A stretch of 64,000 nt of DNA from Opisthorchis felineus (taxonomy: Eukaryota; Platyhelminthes; Trematoda; Opisthorchiida; Opisthorchiidae): contig SJOL01009920.1 in NCBI GenBank assembly GCA_004794785.1, positions 5,765-69,764 on the forward strand. The letters are read 5' to 3'. Position numbers and translations under genes: made by a program. This document shows, one piece after another, positions 12,201-25,200 of the stretch; the stretch's first letter is position 1; every line of letters begins with the position of its first letter. The notes beneath the pieces are model-generated. The model searched no databases. It was not told the DNA's origin and worked only from the letters and a program-made list of their open reading frames with translations.

Positions 12201-15200
12201 TTGACGACACCTGACTAGCAGCGTCACGTGTCAACTTGTCTGATCTAAAACAACCACCATACGATTACCAGCTTCACCCCGCTGTTCTACCCACCCGGAC
12301 ACACTTTATGACGATTAAATTTATGACGACATCTTCACAGTTCAGGTGCTAGAAAAACTGTGTGTAAGTGACCCACAATTTTAATACTCCTGGTTTTCCG
12401 TGACTCTTTTGACAGGTCTGTGCTCCTTAGCACGCGAGCAGTGCCTCCGAAGTTGGTGAATATAAAAAGCTCTTTGTACTCTCACTCGGGCATGTCAGAT
12501 CACATAAGGGGCTTTCCAAAAGCATCCGTGTAAAAGTTCGTGTCTGACCAGTGTATCCACCTTCTCCATTCTCATTCAATTTCGTGATGGACAAGATAAT
12601 GAGACGAACGCTGGAAGTTCTTGAAAACTCGGATGTTCAAATAACTGTCGAAGAAAACCTTGTCGACCTGAGATATGCAGACGGCATCATACTTGTCTTC
12701 GGACAGGAGAAGGCGCAGATGTTATCGGATAAACTGATTAACGTCATCCAGTCCTTTGGCATGCTTTTTGTACCCACAAAGGGTAAGGTCATGCTCCTGG
12801 ACGTGTAATCACTGGTCACTCAACCTGCAATCCGAGGAGAGGTACTGGAAGTTTTGGAGCTTTTTACGTACCTTGAGAGTGGTATTAGTTTCGATTGTAG
12901 TGTGACACATGAGGTCAGTGTACAAATCTCTAAGGCTCGGGTCGCGTTTGCTAATTTGAGACACCTATGGTGTCAAAGCGGCGTATCCCGGTATCTGTGT
13001 GTGACTGTGTGGCTGTGAGACGTGGCCTGCTAGAACAGTGGAACTGCGTCGTCTTCAGGTCTTCCAGCACCGTTGTTTCAAATCCATAACTACTATGGGC
13101 TAATGTCGGCAAATACTTAGTAGGGTAATTAGGAAATGAGTGTTTGGTTGTGCAACATGGATTCCAATCTCAGCACCGTAAGCCGCGTTGGACAGTCCAT
13201 GTATTCCGCATTTCGAACCATCGTTTGCCGAAGAGCGCTGTTGTCTACGCCCAATTCACAGTGGAGGTAGCCAAACTTTGGCCTGACAGAGGGACATAAA
13301 AAGATTACGAGAAGTTTTGCTGCTATTGGTTCGACTCAGCTTCCAGGGTGGGGACAGCATGATCCACACTGTGCTGGGTTGGAGACACTGAAAGGTGTGG
13401 CTTTACTTGATGTCAGCGGTGTTCTTGTTGTCAATTTCTATGCGGACTGCCTGAATGGATGTGTAGAGGCGTACACACCTCGGAATGTTTGGTTTGTGCT
13501 AGCACTAAGTCCCTTCCCCGTCCACTTTTCTTTCTTTCTTCACAGTAAGGCTTTTAACTAACTCATGATCGTACGGCAGCAAAGCATCAGTGTTGAACAC
13601 TGATGTGCTTTACACGGCGGTGATAATGATGATTTTGATGAATACATATTACACTCATTTGAAAATGCACCTGGTGTTTATGTAAAACTCAACTGGATCC
13701 GTTTGTGTAGCGCATTCAGTTGAAGAATATATCAAAAGAGGAATTCAGACTCACTTGGTTCTCGTTTTGAAACCAAAGCAGTGACCAAATGATTATATTG
13801 GGCGAATTGTGTCCAGTTTAGGTCCATGTAGGATGTAAAACTGACGAAAACTCATGGACTGCGCCAGCGTGGTGAGCCCCAAAACGGGCGAGGAGTTTTC
13901 AGCAACCTTGTGAGTGTATTCCCTCAAGAAAAAAACTTGAACGTCTTCAGTAGAATTCACGTTCACATCACTTCCGTGTTCAGTAGAGCTCATTTATTGA
14001 CATGTTTAGATTGCTCCACGGGTATTATGTTTGAAGTGAATCACCGTATTCATATGGGCCTCTGTTATATGTGCTTTTACGTCACATGCTTCCTTATCGT
14101 AAACATAATTAGTACATTGGTCGCGGTTTGTGGGTTATCTCAATGTCTAGCTCCATCAAGTGTTGCTTGCAGTTTAATGTGTTTTGCAGTGGGGATTTCA
14201 GTTGCTCCTACCTCAAATTCAGCTTCTCGATTGATTGGTTGTATTCCCAATATGTCTGGCTATTCAAGCATGATTGTGGAATACATGGCTACGCAATAAT
14301 TAGAGTGGACCCCGTAAAGTAGGCCACTGCTTTGTAGAAGGGGTTTTGACTTCTTATCGCGGTGGCCTCTCTCGGGGTGAGGTATAGAATCCAAAAACAG
14401 GGCACAACATCCTGGAGCAATCGAATGAAAGTTGCAGAAGCTTACGGAAAGGACTTTTTTGAAACAAAATATTCAGTGATCTTCATGGACTTCGCCTCAT
14501 GATCCAATTATGGTAAAACTCATCCAGAACATCTCCAGTTATCGAGGCTAATTTTGGTTATCGCTCCAAATAAAATTGCTTGAGTCACTCGTTAGATTGT
14601 GGTTCTTGATTTCTTGCCTTTTTCAGTATTTTTAGGGTACCCATCAAACTCCACATTTGGTCTAGAATCTGATTAGCATAATTTCGAAAACCCACAGTAT
14701 CTTGAAAAAATCACATTCAAAATAGTTAACACTCAACAGTCAGCCCCCCGCTTGGGTTCAAGTGTTTTCAGGACAACAGAAGCAAAATAGCCTCACTCAC
14801 CTCTCCGGGTACTGCATTATGCTAAAATTTGTGCCTACGATTGCTTTGATTTAAGAGACCACGTAGCTCGTGTAGTCATCTTGAAGCTCTTGATTAACGA
14901 TACTTTCGTAGCCGAGCTGATTGCAGCTCATTCTGATTGCGCTGAGGTATTGACTAGTACTCATTGATAAATCGGAATTCGTAGAGCAGCAAATTAGACT
15001 GGTAAAGTAAAGGTGATTTGGAAATTTACTGTACGAGCCCGATCATCACCTACCAAAGAAAGTGCTACTCTTGTTCGCAATGTTCTCGGGAACGCGAAAA
15101 GATGTTGAATGCACTCATACCGAGTGCTTCAGGTTTTTGGCGTCCCCTGGCCATTGCTCGCATGTTTGGTGCAGTCAATCTTTGTTTGGAGGAAGTTTGG

Positions 15201-18200
15201 AGTTATGGTTACCTAGCTTAGGTCCCTTCTTGACCCCCCTTATCCTTTTCTTTTTTTCCAGTTTTGGTCTTTCGGGTAGATTAAAAACAAGCAAGTTATC
15301 GGAAAGCAGGTGAATACCATATGTATCAGCTCTAAGTGGCTAGTCAGCAGTGTGATCAACTGTATTAGCCACAAGATATAAAGTAGCTCATACTTGACGC
15401 GCGATTCGTGCTAACTCCTCGATCGATAAATATTTTCCTTCACTCGTATGTCTGCCATTGCACGCACTACATTACTCAAGAAACGATAAGCGGAATCTTA
15501 GATAGCTCTCTTGATGTGTTCACTATAATTCTGTTTTGCACCGATACGGAAGCTGTGTGAAATCCCCCAGTCAGGCAAGCAAATCCTCGACGGTTCTCAA
15601 CCACTGTGTTGAACTTGGAGCACTAACGGCTGTCATTATATAATCTTGTAGAATTGTGAAACAAGCCATTAGGAGGCTGTCTGATGGTTGTATCAACAGG
15701 TGCCATCAAGCAGTAAAACGAAAAGCAGCCTCCCGCTCCTTCATTTGATCAGTCTGCTGATCAGTCGTAATGTCTCCTTTTTCCTCCACACCATCAGCCC
15801 CAGCTGAAAATGGAGGGTTAACGAAAACCATCAGGCTGCAGTGCGTCTGTGTTAAACAGCAACTTCCAGATATGGGCCAGTCCATGTCTTTCCAGAAAAG
15901 ACCCACATCGTTTACTGTTTATCAATTCAGCTAATAATAATAGTCTAGCTGTAACACCTTTCGGTACCTAGCTTCCACGCCACCCGGTGGGAGCACCGGG
16001 CTGAGATACTGACAGGTTGCCCAAGCCTGGACAGGAGCAGTCAAGATATCGGGTTTGGTTCGAATCATGGACCTTCCGGTCAATAAGTACGCGACTTAAC
16101 CACTGGGCTATTTCGAGCTTCTGGGTAACGTGCCCCGACCAATGAGAAATTCTGGGGGTGGCTTCCGACCATCTGGTCCTACTCCAGACTAGAATCAAGA
16201 ACTGCTACAATCACGTAATGGGAAGTGGCCAGTCACCGCTTTAATTTACAGGTCTTTTAGTAAACCATCACAAGGTGAACTGGAAGTTGCAAGACGAAAC
16301 AGAAACTGTTAGTGGTGATGTGCCTGGCACCTGCTTTTAACTTCCAGTTGCTTTCAATCTGCATTATTTAAGTTTTTAAGCCCACCGGCTACACCGTTTT
16401 GAACACAAGCCATTCTTTATCCTGGCAACCTGAGCTGTGTTTTGTCTCAAGTAAATTCTTGAAGTGATTGAGTCAGTTAGCTGTACTAATTTTACGCATT
16501 AACTCATGCCGGCTGTGATCCCACGTAATATACTCAAATAAACCGAGCGAAACGATGTAGCGAACGTCGTGCAGAATGAGGATTTCGGATTCTATTTCGA
16601 GTAAATGTGCCAACCGTAGATGTGCTGTTCACAATGAACATCTTTCATTCAGTCTTTCCTAACTTTTCTCTCCCCCTACCCGCTGTTCAGTGCAGGAGCG
16701 CCATATTGTATGGAAATTTCACTCCACCCAAGTGTTCCGGGCGTTCAGCTTCTCCACAATTCCTGTCTCTGCTGAACAGTCTTCTGGTGAAGTCTCCTCG
16801 AAAACGCCTATCTCCTGCTCAAGTGATTCATCACGAATTCTGGCAGTTCCATTTGCAGGATATTGATACAATGTCTTCAACAACCGAACCGGTGTTTACG
16901 GAGGATACTTCATCGGTTTCCAATAACCAGGTTTGTGATTTATCCCTGATGTTCGTTCTACCTCTGTTCAAATCAGCCGATAGTGGTCCAGGGTGAATTC
17001 AGCTTTCCTAAACAAAGGGCTTCACACTGAGTCGATAAACAGTTTGTGACTGTATGTGACTGTGCGCACAGAATGTGGTTATGTGGTTCGCAGTGGTAGT
17101 TGAACAGGCACACATGCGAGTTGCTGAGTAGGTGAGAATTCCGCAACCTTGTTGCTCAACCTGCCTGTCAAGTGAAGTTCACCGTGGAACTGCAATCGAT
17201 CGATACGATTTTGTCTCGCAGCATTCACCAATTACACATGTCCAATAAGGATTCGCGTTGTTCTCGGTATTGAGCAATGGATTTCGCAGGTGGCTAACGG
17301 TAGCTTTGCAAGGCTGGTGACGCAGCACAATGTCGCGAGGTTGATCATTTATTCCGACTGTTCGATCCACTAACCGTCTGAATATCACAACTTTGATTGC
17401 CCTTGCTCTGCAGTTGGGGCTTGTAAGCGTAAATATCCTGCGGTACGTTTACATACTGTCTTCATGTTATTTCCAAACAGCTTCCATGGGTTTTTCTTGG
17501 TCAATGAAGTCACATGTCAGTCGCAATTCCCTGGTGAAAGATTCTCCAGACCTCGAAATTTGGTGCGCATCTGCTTTCCCTCGTCTGCTCCTCACTGAGA
17601 TTTCGAAAAGGCTTAAAGACGACTCTCATTTTGAACGAGTGGGAATTACGATGTGGCTTAGGAAGGAAGTTGGTATATGTTAAGGGAGTGAACTGGAAGC
17701 ACACGAACGACTGACAGTGAAATAGAGTGGGCCCTTCGCTTACCGGATGGGCTAGTCTGTCAACTGAGATGGCGAGGAAGCTGGACGATTGTCTCGCCGA
17801 TGCACTTGATTCACCGTGTATCCGTCCAGTGGTTTGCTTCAGCACCATAAATGTGCCCCATGAGTAACTTTCACGTTGAAGGTTGGTGAAGTGCTCATCC
17901 TGTGACTGAGTGGTCTGGGGTCGGAGTCCACCTCCAGGTGTGGACGGTGTAGTTGGTACGACCAGAAGATTTACTGGGTCACCGTTCGGTGTGACCGCAT
18001 TCTTCTGTTCAGGATTGATTATTTGGATGCTTCCCAGAGAGTGCTGTCTCTTGTGGGGATTAGCCCACATTCATAAAGTCTAAATCTGTCGCTGCTTTCA
18101 CTGATCCACACATACTAACATGCTTTGTAAACAAACAGCATGATGAATCATTAACTGAAGTGACCTGAACCTGGTGCACAAGACCTCTAGTAATTTCTTT

Positions 18201-21200
18201 TTCCCCTACCCCCCTGATCGTAAGACTCAGTCATCTGCACTAGTCAACAAAACGTTTGAACCGACATTCGGCACTTATTTAGTATGCTTGTTGACAGAGA
18301 ACTCGCTGATTGGTTCTACGCCTGTCTCAAATCTCGGCTAACCTGGTAACCGACTCGCTTGACTTGACAAAACTTGTGTCAATCGAGTCTCCGATTGCTT
18401 TCCAAACCTTTCTAGGATGATGTAATGGTTTTCGTGTATAGGAAGCCAAATCCTTATAAAGCCAACCTGTTTTTACGGCTGCCGCTCAAGATGTGTTCTG
18501 CAAACTTAACGACTGGTGGGATAGTCAATGTCGAATGTCTTTTTGAATGAGTATGGAAATAAAGTAATCCGTTATTCCACAAACCTTCATGCTGCTGATG
18601 TGTGACAAAGAGGGACTACCCGTTTTCTCATCAATATGGCCACTTCTTTGATTTGACAGAAATTTCTCTGCTTTTGAATTCAGTGTACGTAGGCCCATCA
18701 AAACGGTGTCTAAAAGTCGTACTTTGACGATAAAACAAAAATATCTGTTGAAAAACACCATCTATTCTCGATGTCTGTAAGGATCTTTCATCCTCCAGGT
18801 GTGTTGTTCACGGCAACTGGGGTTTGTGCTTCAAGGGGACAGTAATCTTCAGTGAAGAGTGTTTTGGTCGAACAGTCGAAGTATTCAGGAAAAGCAGAAT
18901 ACTTTGGTTAGTCACCTGACGAAAGCGGAGTGGCTCTACGTGGATTTTACGCAGTTTGGCTCTGAAATACCAAATTTTGTCCTACTGAGAAGTTGTTCAT
19001 GTTTTGGAGAAGTCCTTACCCTGCTTCATGCGAATAGCCACGTGTTCGCAGTAGACCGGTATATTTATAAGGTGGGTTATTAAATAGAGGGAGAATTTAT
19101 AGCTACATATAGCACACAAAAATAATTCAGTATGAAGAACGTGGCTAGTCAGTATCTTGGTTTGCTTCTGTTCCCTATCTTCATTTGAGAGAGACAGCCG
19201 AAAGCCCGGTTGGTCTTTATGTGTACATCGCTCACGACAAAATATGGTCGGGTGTTTCAGGTGAGCACTCATTTACAAGTTAGATTGGTGTGAACTGGAG
19301 ACTTACGTAAATCCCAGCCGAATCACCTGTTTATCATATACTTCACCCGAATATGTTGCTACTCCGTATTTCCACCGGGAGGTCATCCAAGATACCCAAG
19401 TAATTTGATTGATATGGTGCATTCCAAAACTGATTTCGCTCTTGTTGAAGCTCCTCGTGTGTGTATGGTCCCCGACTTTCCATCGATCTTGTTTCTAACT
19501 GGTGCATCAAGGTGTACGCATGTGTTGAAACACCTTCATTAGCAAATTAATTAACGCGCGACCTAACCGAATATCTCGTTTGTAGTAATCTTCAACCGAA
19601 TCTGCTGCTCTCTGCTGTCACCAAACGTCTCACTGGCGCAGTCTACGAAATTGGTCGTTGTCTACTCGCTCCAATTTATGCCACACCATTTTGCTGGCCA
19701 CCATCGCAAATGAGTCCCTCTTTGCACAAACTTTCAATTTTGTACTTAAGTGAGAAATAAGATGGAAACTTGGGGTTGGGCCTATCTGTCGAACAGCACC
19801 AATGTTGACAGCGACAGTGGACTGTTTCCGATAGCCTTATGAGTAGTGTGTTATGACAAGAAAAATATCGTCTCGACTGATTTGCGAGGTGGACTCTGTG
19901 CAACAGGTTCAGTTGAAGAATATTACAAACCGGAGATTCAGTGAAGTCTCTCTTTAACACCAGTGTAATTTGCAAACTCGTGTTTATCAACGATAGCGTA
20001 CGCATTCATGTTCGGTTGGGAACGAGGCACAGAATCGGGGATTAAACCTACCCGATGAAGCCCAAGAAGAGTGAAACTCGTTGTGGACTGTCGAAGTGTC
20101 CACCAACCTTGTAAGCAGCATAATGTCAAAAATATCGGGTGATATTAACCGATACTTTTTTTTACCGTAATTTCGCCCATACAAACTGAATTGGCTTAGG
20201 AAAGGTGCTTTCACGCATAAGGCAGTAATACTTGGCTGATTTTGTGGTTCAATAGAGTTCTATCCATCCAGCTATTCACGCGTTTTCTCTGAGACATTCA
20301 TGGCACACGTTTCAGAATGAATCCACCCAACTGTTTGCATATTCTGTGCGCTAAAAAAACAGGTGTAGCCAATTATCGATTTCTGCCTTTGAGTTGCCAG
20401 ACAGAGCACCCAAATCTCTGTGTGTGCATGCAAAAGAAAACCTGAAAACACAAATGTCAGGTCTCCTGCGTGCGCAACACATTGTGCCTAGTATGTCACA
20501 TTCAGTATCACCTTTTTTTAACTCCACAACCGCATTCCGAGTCGCTCTCCTTGTGTACCTTGGTTTCGTTCTTTAACGCTCCACTCACCCACACGATCAT
20601 TTGCATCTACTTTGCATATCGTGGCACAAGGCAAAAGTTTTAGAATAACGCTTGGGAGCTGAAGGTACGCAGTAATCCCGCTAGTGAAAGAGTGTATTTG
20701 ACATCTTCGAAAGGGCGTTCAGTTCTGAGCAACAAAGGCGCTTATGATTTTCTGGGGTTCACTGACCGCCCATCCAAAGGACCTTCCTTATCACATCACT
20801 CATTTTAACCACACCATTCCTCCTGTTGTCTCACAGTTGTTCTTGTTAATTCGCACACTCGAGGTGGTCCAACTGGATTGATCGTTTTGGGGAAAGGTGC
20901 AAAACTGTTCCAACGATAATGACATGAGCAGAATTTCTAAACATCCCGCAACTAACCTTGGAAAATAAGAACTAGCAACGTGTGTCAGGTGGCTGTTGAT
21001 CTGTATTTCCAGTCGCCCTAGAGACTCGTGATGATGATTTCCAGAAAATGAGATGCTTTTCTTTTCTTCAGCATAGTCTTCAACTGCAGCATGTTCTACC
21101 AATTGAAACTTTGAAATATCATAAACTCCAGCAAACTATGATTAATCTGCTCAGAAATGAAAGCTTTCAAAGCTAGCGTCAGGCTTCCATTTGAGAAATT

Positions 21201-22229
21201 ATCACTCATAAAGTTGCGTGGCTCATGACCGATTAGGTAGCAGGTAGAAGTTCCTTCGAATCCAGGCAACCAGACACTCAATCACAGCAAAATTTAAGCG
21301 TCAGTATTTATTATTGGTTTATTACTGTCAATGTTAGTTGTCGTGATAATGGTGACGAGTTACAACGGCGTCAGACGTGCGCAGTGTTGGTGCTCTGGGA
21401 GTAATGATCGCAAGTGTTTTTAAAATTCAACCAATATTGTAGCCATCTGTGCATGTTTACCTAGATTCCGGCTACTAACGTTCTCAACATTCATCACTGT
21501 ACTCCCGACCTACGGATTGCAAGGTGTCCAGATTAAACAGCCCCGACCGCTTTTTGCTCACCTGCGCTCTGTTTGTGTCTTCTAATCCGTTATCACTCAT
21601 TTTGGTAGTGATAGATCGATAACATATCACGTGATGGTCCCACCGACGTGCTTATGCCTGCCGGTGCCACTGAAAGTCTGGGATGAAAACGCACCATACT
21701 GGAAGTGATGATCTCATTTCTGTCCAAATTCAAAACCGTTTCACAGAACTTAAGGTAGCCTTTCTTCTGGATATACTTTGCTTCATTAACCCGGGAACGA
21801 CGAAAAACGGTCGACCGTATATCTGGGCGGCAATTTAAATTCTGGATAACGGATTACAGGTGCTGAAGCTGCGTGGCACCGTTTTGAGGAAACCAAGCCA
21901 TACGTCGAAAAATGTTCGATCACGTCTGCATTTTTTACGGCAAATCGATGGTAGTTTTCAAAATTTACCTTTTTGGGGCCTTAGTTTTACCCAGGGTGGT
22001 TAGATCTGTCAGTATTCTGCTTGCATTTGATTCTTACTGGTGCTAGTGAGGGCTCGCATTGTTTCATCAGGGCCGTCTTCAAATAGTAGTGTATGTGAGA
22101 GAATTTTCAACCAAGATCTATTGCATGGAAACTCAGACTGACCAATGGAACAGAAGTGACTGTGGCCACTGATCGAATGGCATTCAAATACAAACCGATC
22201 GAAGCACCCGATACAACACGCAAGAATGT

Positions 22230-22294
<65 letters not shown>

Positions 22295-25200
22295 AACTAC
22301 TTGTATTGAGTGTCACTACAAAGTAAATAGGGAAAAGCCCTTCTGCAGCGACCGCTGATGGGGCTGGTCAGAAATAGCAGTTCCAGGGGTGTCGTCCCTT
22401 AGTGGTTGTCCACCTTCACTACCACAGAAGGTTTACTAGAATTGGTCTTTTCTGTGAGCTGTTCCCTCTGCGGAAGGGATCTTCTATTAAAAGGCTTTGA
22501 GGATAAACCCAAACTTGGTCTCTTCTGGGTGGGAGGGGTGCCCCTCAACGGAAGAAATTGTATATGGTAATGTAGAATTGATTTTCATTCACGATGGCAC
22601 GTTTGCTGTAGGGTTTACCAATACTACTAACGGCATAAGGGTAACTTGACGAGGCCTGTCGAGATTGGTCACCATGGCAACCTGTTTGCTGTTGGGATAT
22701 ATGCGTCAAGCACCTATCAATGTTGGGTTACCTCTTGACCTGCACTGATAGTTTTTTTTTGATCCGTTATCTGTCATAAACAAGTTACTTTCGGTGGCTG
22801 AGACTTTCCCCTTCCTGTTGCTTTACTCAACCGTGCACTGCCTTTTCTGTTCTTCTCAGTCTTGCGGTTTCCTATTCGCAACGCCTTTCTTCACCGTCAG
22901 ACAGTACGTGCAGTGCTGGGTATTGTATCCAGTTTTGAGAAGAAACTTTATTCCTTTATTTTCGGCGCTTAGAACTGAGTAACTTCCCTTCCGACCCTTC
23001 ATATCTGAGAGTCACCGGCGTCCTCTTCTATGCGAGAAGCTCTATCCTAATAGTACACTGATTTCTTGCTGCCCCATTGTTACTATACCTGAGAGAGTGT
23101 GTGTCAATGGATGATTGTTAGGCAAATACTCGGCGTCACCGGTTTGTTTCCGTTCCCTACATGTGAAAGGGCTGCAGACTTCCATATTGGATGGAAAGTC
23201 TGTTCGAACAAATGATGTTCATACTTTCCAGTTGAAGCAGGTGCGAGCTACATGAGTGGCATTTTTTCGTCCGAAGGTTGCAATCGGTGGTCTACTCAGT
23301 CTACACTACATGTACGATTAAGCGTGCCTTTTGAGGCTAGCTTGGCTCGTTAGCTATGTCGCTGAATCCATTTTTATGCATGTAACGCATGTGTGTGGTT
23401 TTTATGGTACGTCTTCGTTATCGATTACTATTACTGTCGTCATTACTTGACTTGGACTGCAGAACGGTCAAGGCCAATCAGCTGTCCTATTAAATGGTGT
23501 GAAGAATTCTCAAGAAGCCGAGAATAAATACAATCCGGGAGAGCTGCTTTCCACTGAGGCGCGTGGGCCACCAGTTGAGGACCGGGTTGCCACAGACAAT
23601 CAGCGTTCGAATTTACCGAGCCTAGATATTCCGGCAACAACTATGCATGCGGACGCTGCCAATTTCACACTGCATGCAATGTCCAACGTCAGTCCTGCTC
23701 CGTCTAATCGGGCCGCGTTTGGGGAGTCGGAATCTGAACGTCGAGCGGTAGAAGACGCTGATGATCAATCGAAAACCGGTGCATGGGAGCCAAGTGCTCG
23801 AATGGTTCAGAGCGAATACCAACGGCCTTTGTCTAGTAAGTTTCCGTCTAGGTTTTCGTATACTTCAATGGTTTGCGAATGTTGTTGTGAAAGTTCTCAT
23901 TCTCACTCCCCAAGCACGAAATGACAAGTAATATCATCAAACGAAAAACGACTGAAATTCGACATTCGGGACTGATGCTGGATGATTCTTCATTACTATT
24001 TCCACATATTTTCGCGAAATCGAAGGCAATAAATGTAAAAATGAGGATTCAGATGGAGAATAACAATACAGACATGTTGGGTAGAAGAAAAAGAATGCTT
24101 GTCACACCCTCTTTTGCTGTGCAAACCAAAGGGCTCCAGTAAAACCTGTCAATAAGGGGCACCTAGCACTTGGCAAGGTTTCTTTGTTCCCGATCGGGTT
24201 GTCGTTAAATTTCACCAATTCACTTAACAATGGACAAGAGACACTAGGCACAATCCTATAGGGCCCAGAAAGCCCTCTGAGAGAAATAGCATCGCCAAAT
24301 GACAGAGTTTGTTCACAGTATTCATTCATTCATTCGGACACATGTCGGTGGATGAACTCATTCTGCCTAGCTGCTAGTGTGATGTTGCATTTCAGCAGCA
24401 ATTTATCAAGACTGACCTGATTACCGACACCCCGAGAATATTCATCTTCTCCCAGGCCGTTGTTGTCGGGTGGTCACGTGAGGGCTTGTTGCCACGACTG
24501 ACCGTTAGCTGAAACAAATTTTGATATCTCCGTTCGGGTTTGCTTTTCTATGTGCGTTTGCAGGTTAGAACCAACCAACGTGGTTTCTCCTCTTAGGTTT
24601 GTTTTAAACTTACCTTGGTGAACAGAGTCACATCTACTTGTTACTCAAGACCTAAGCTACACATTGTCGTGGTGTGTGCATATTGGAACCTTGCTTATTG
24701 GGGGCATTCGCAGTGTCATAAGAACAGCCGATGTCCTTCTTGACCGCATCCGTATCCATGCGAGGACTCATCGTCTCATACACAGCTACACATTTTGAGA
24801 ATCGTGAGGAACGACGTCCATAAAGGAGTCCGTCCTCGCCCCGAATCGAACGCTTTTCGAAGGAAACGAAGTGGCTGGTCACAAACTGCTATTTTTTATG
24901 ATAAAATCTTGGTATCTGTGCGAGATACAAACCTGGGTAGAATAGGGGCTGTTGGATATCATTAACTTCATACCAGAGATCCACAACTGGTTCCTTCACG
25001 TTCTATCAGAAACACTGTAATGTTTTACACAGTTCTGACGAGTGGCAGCGGAGTTGTGAAATGATACATTGATTTTACAGTTAGCATTGGCTTGCTCATA
25101 AGAGTAATATCCGGTTGTAACAGCTACTGTGATGCGAATAAACTATCTGTATCGATTTCATCAGTTACTGGAGAGAACGTTTGCAATTCCTACCGAGTGT

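Larger units (their letters stand above)
6523..16690 (+). other. ULK4 intron 2, 10.2 kb
   Basis: It starts GTAATA and ends CTGTTCAG. It contains a SINE (8688-8842), a LINE 5'/endonuclease fragment (9040-10545), a LINE RT fragment with its 3' tail (12540-13660), a weak family B copy (13690-13920) and a minus-strand SINE (15931-16118). I see nothing recognisable in 6523-8687, 10546-12539, 13921-15930 or 16119-16690. Confidence 0.85.
16931..23462 (+). other. ULK4 intron 3, 6.5 kb
   Basis: It starts GTTTGT and ends GACTGCAG. It contains a minus-strand open frame (17744-18070), a family B copy (19835-20125) and an (AT)30 tract (22233-22292). Nothing else was recognised. A short linker exon of ULK4 could be hidden here but I could not identify one. 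Confidence 0.7.

Noticed and set aside
17482..17683. A possible ULK4 exon after the acceptor TTCCAAACAG
   Set aside because: In the phase required by exon 3 it meets a stop within a few codons (LPWVFLGQ and stop).
22107..22316. Minus-strand frame with a Tyr-Ile repeat
   Set aside because: It is the translation of the (AT)30 microsatellite.
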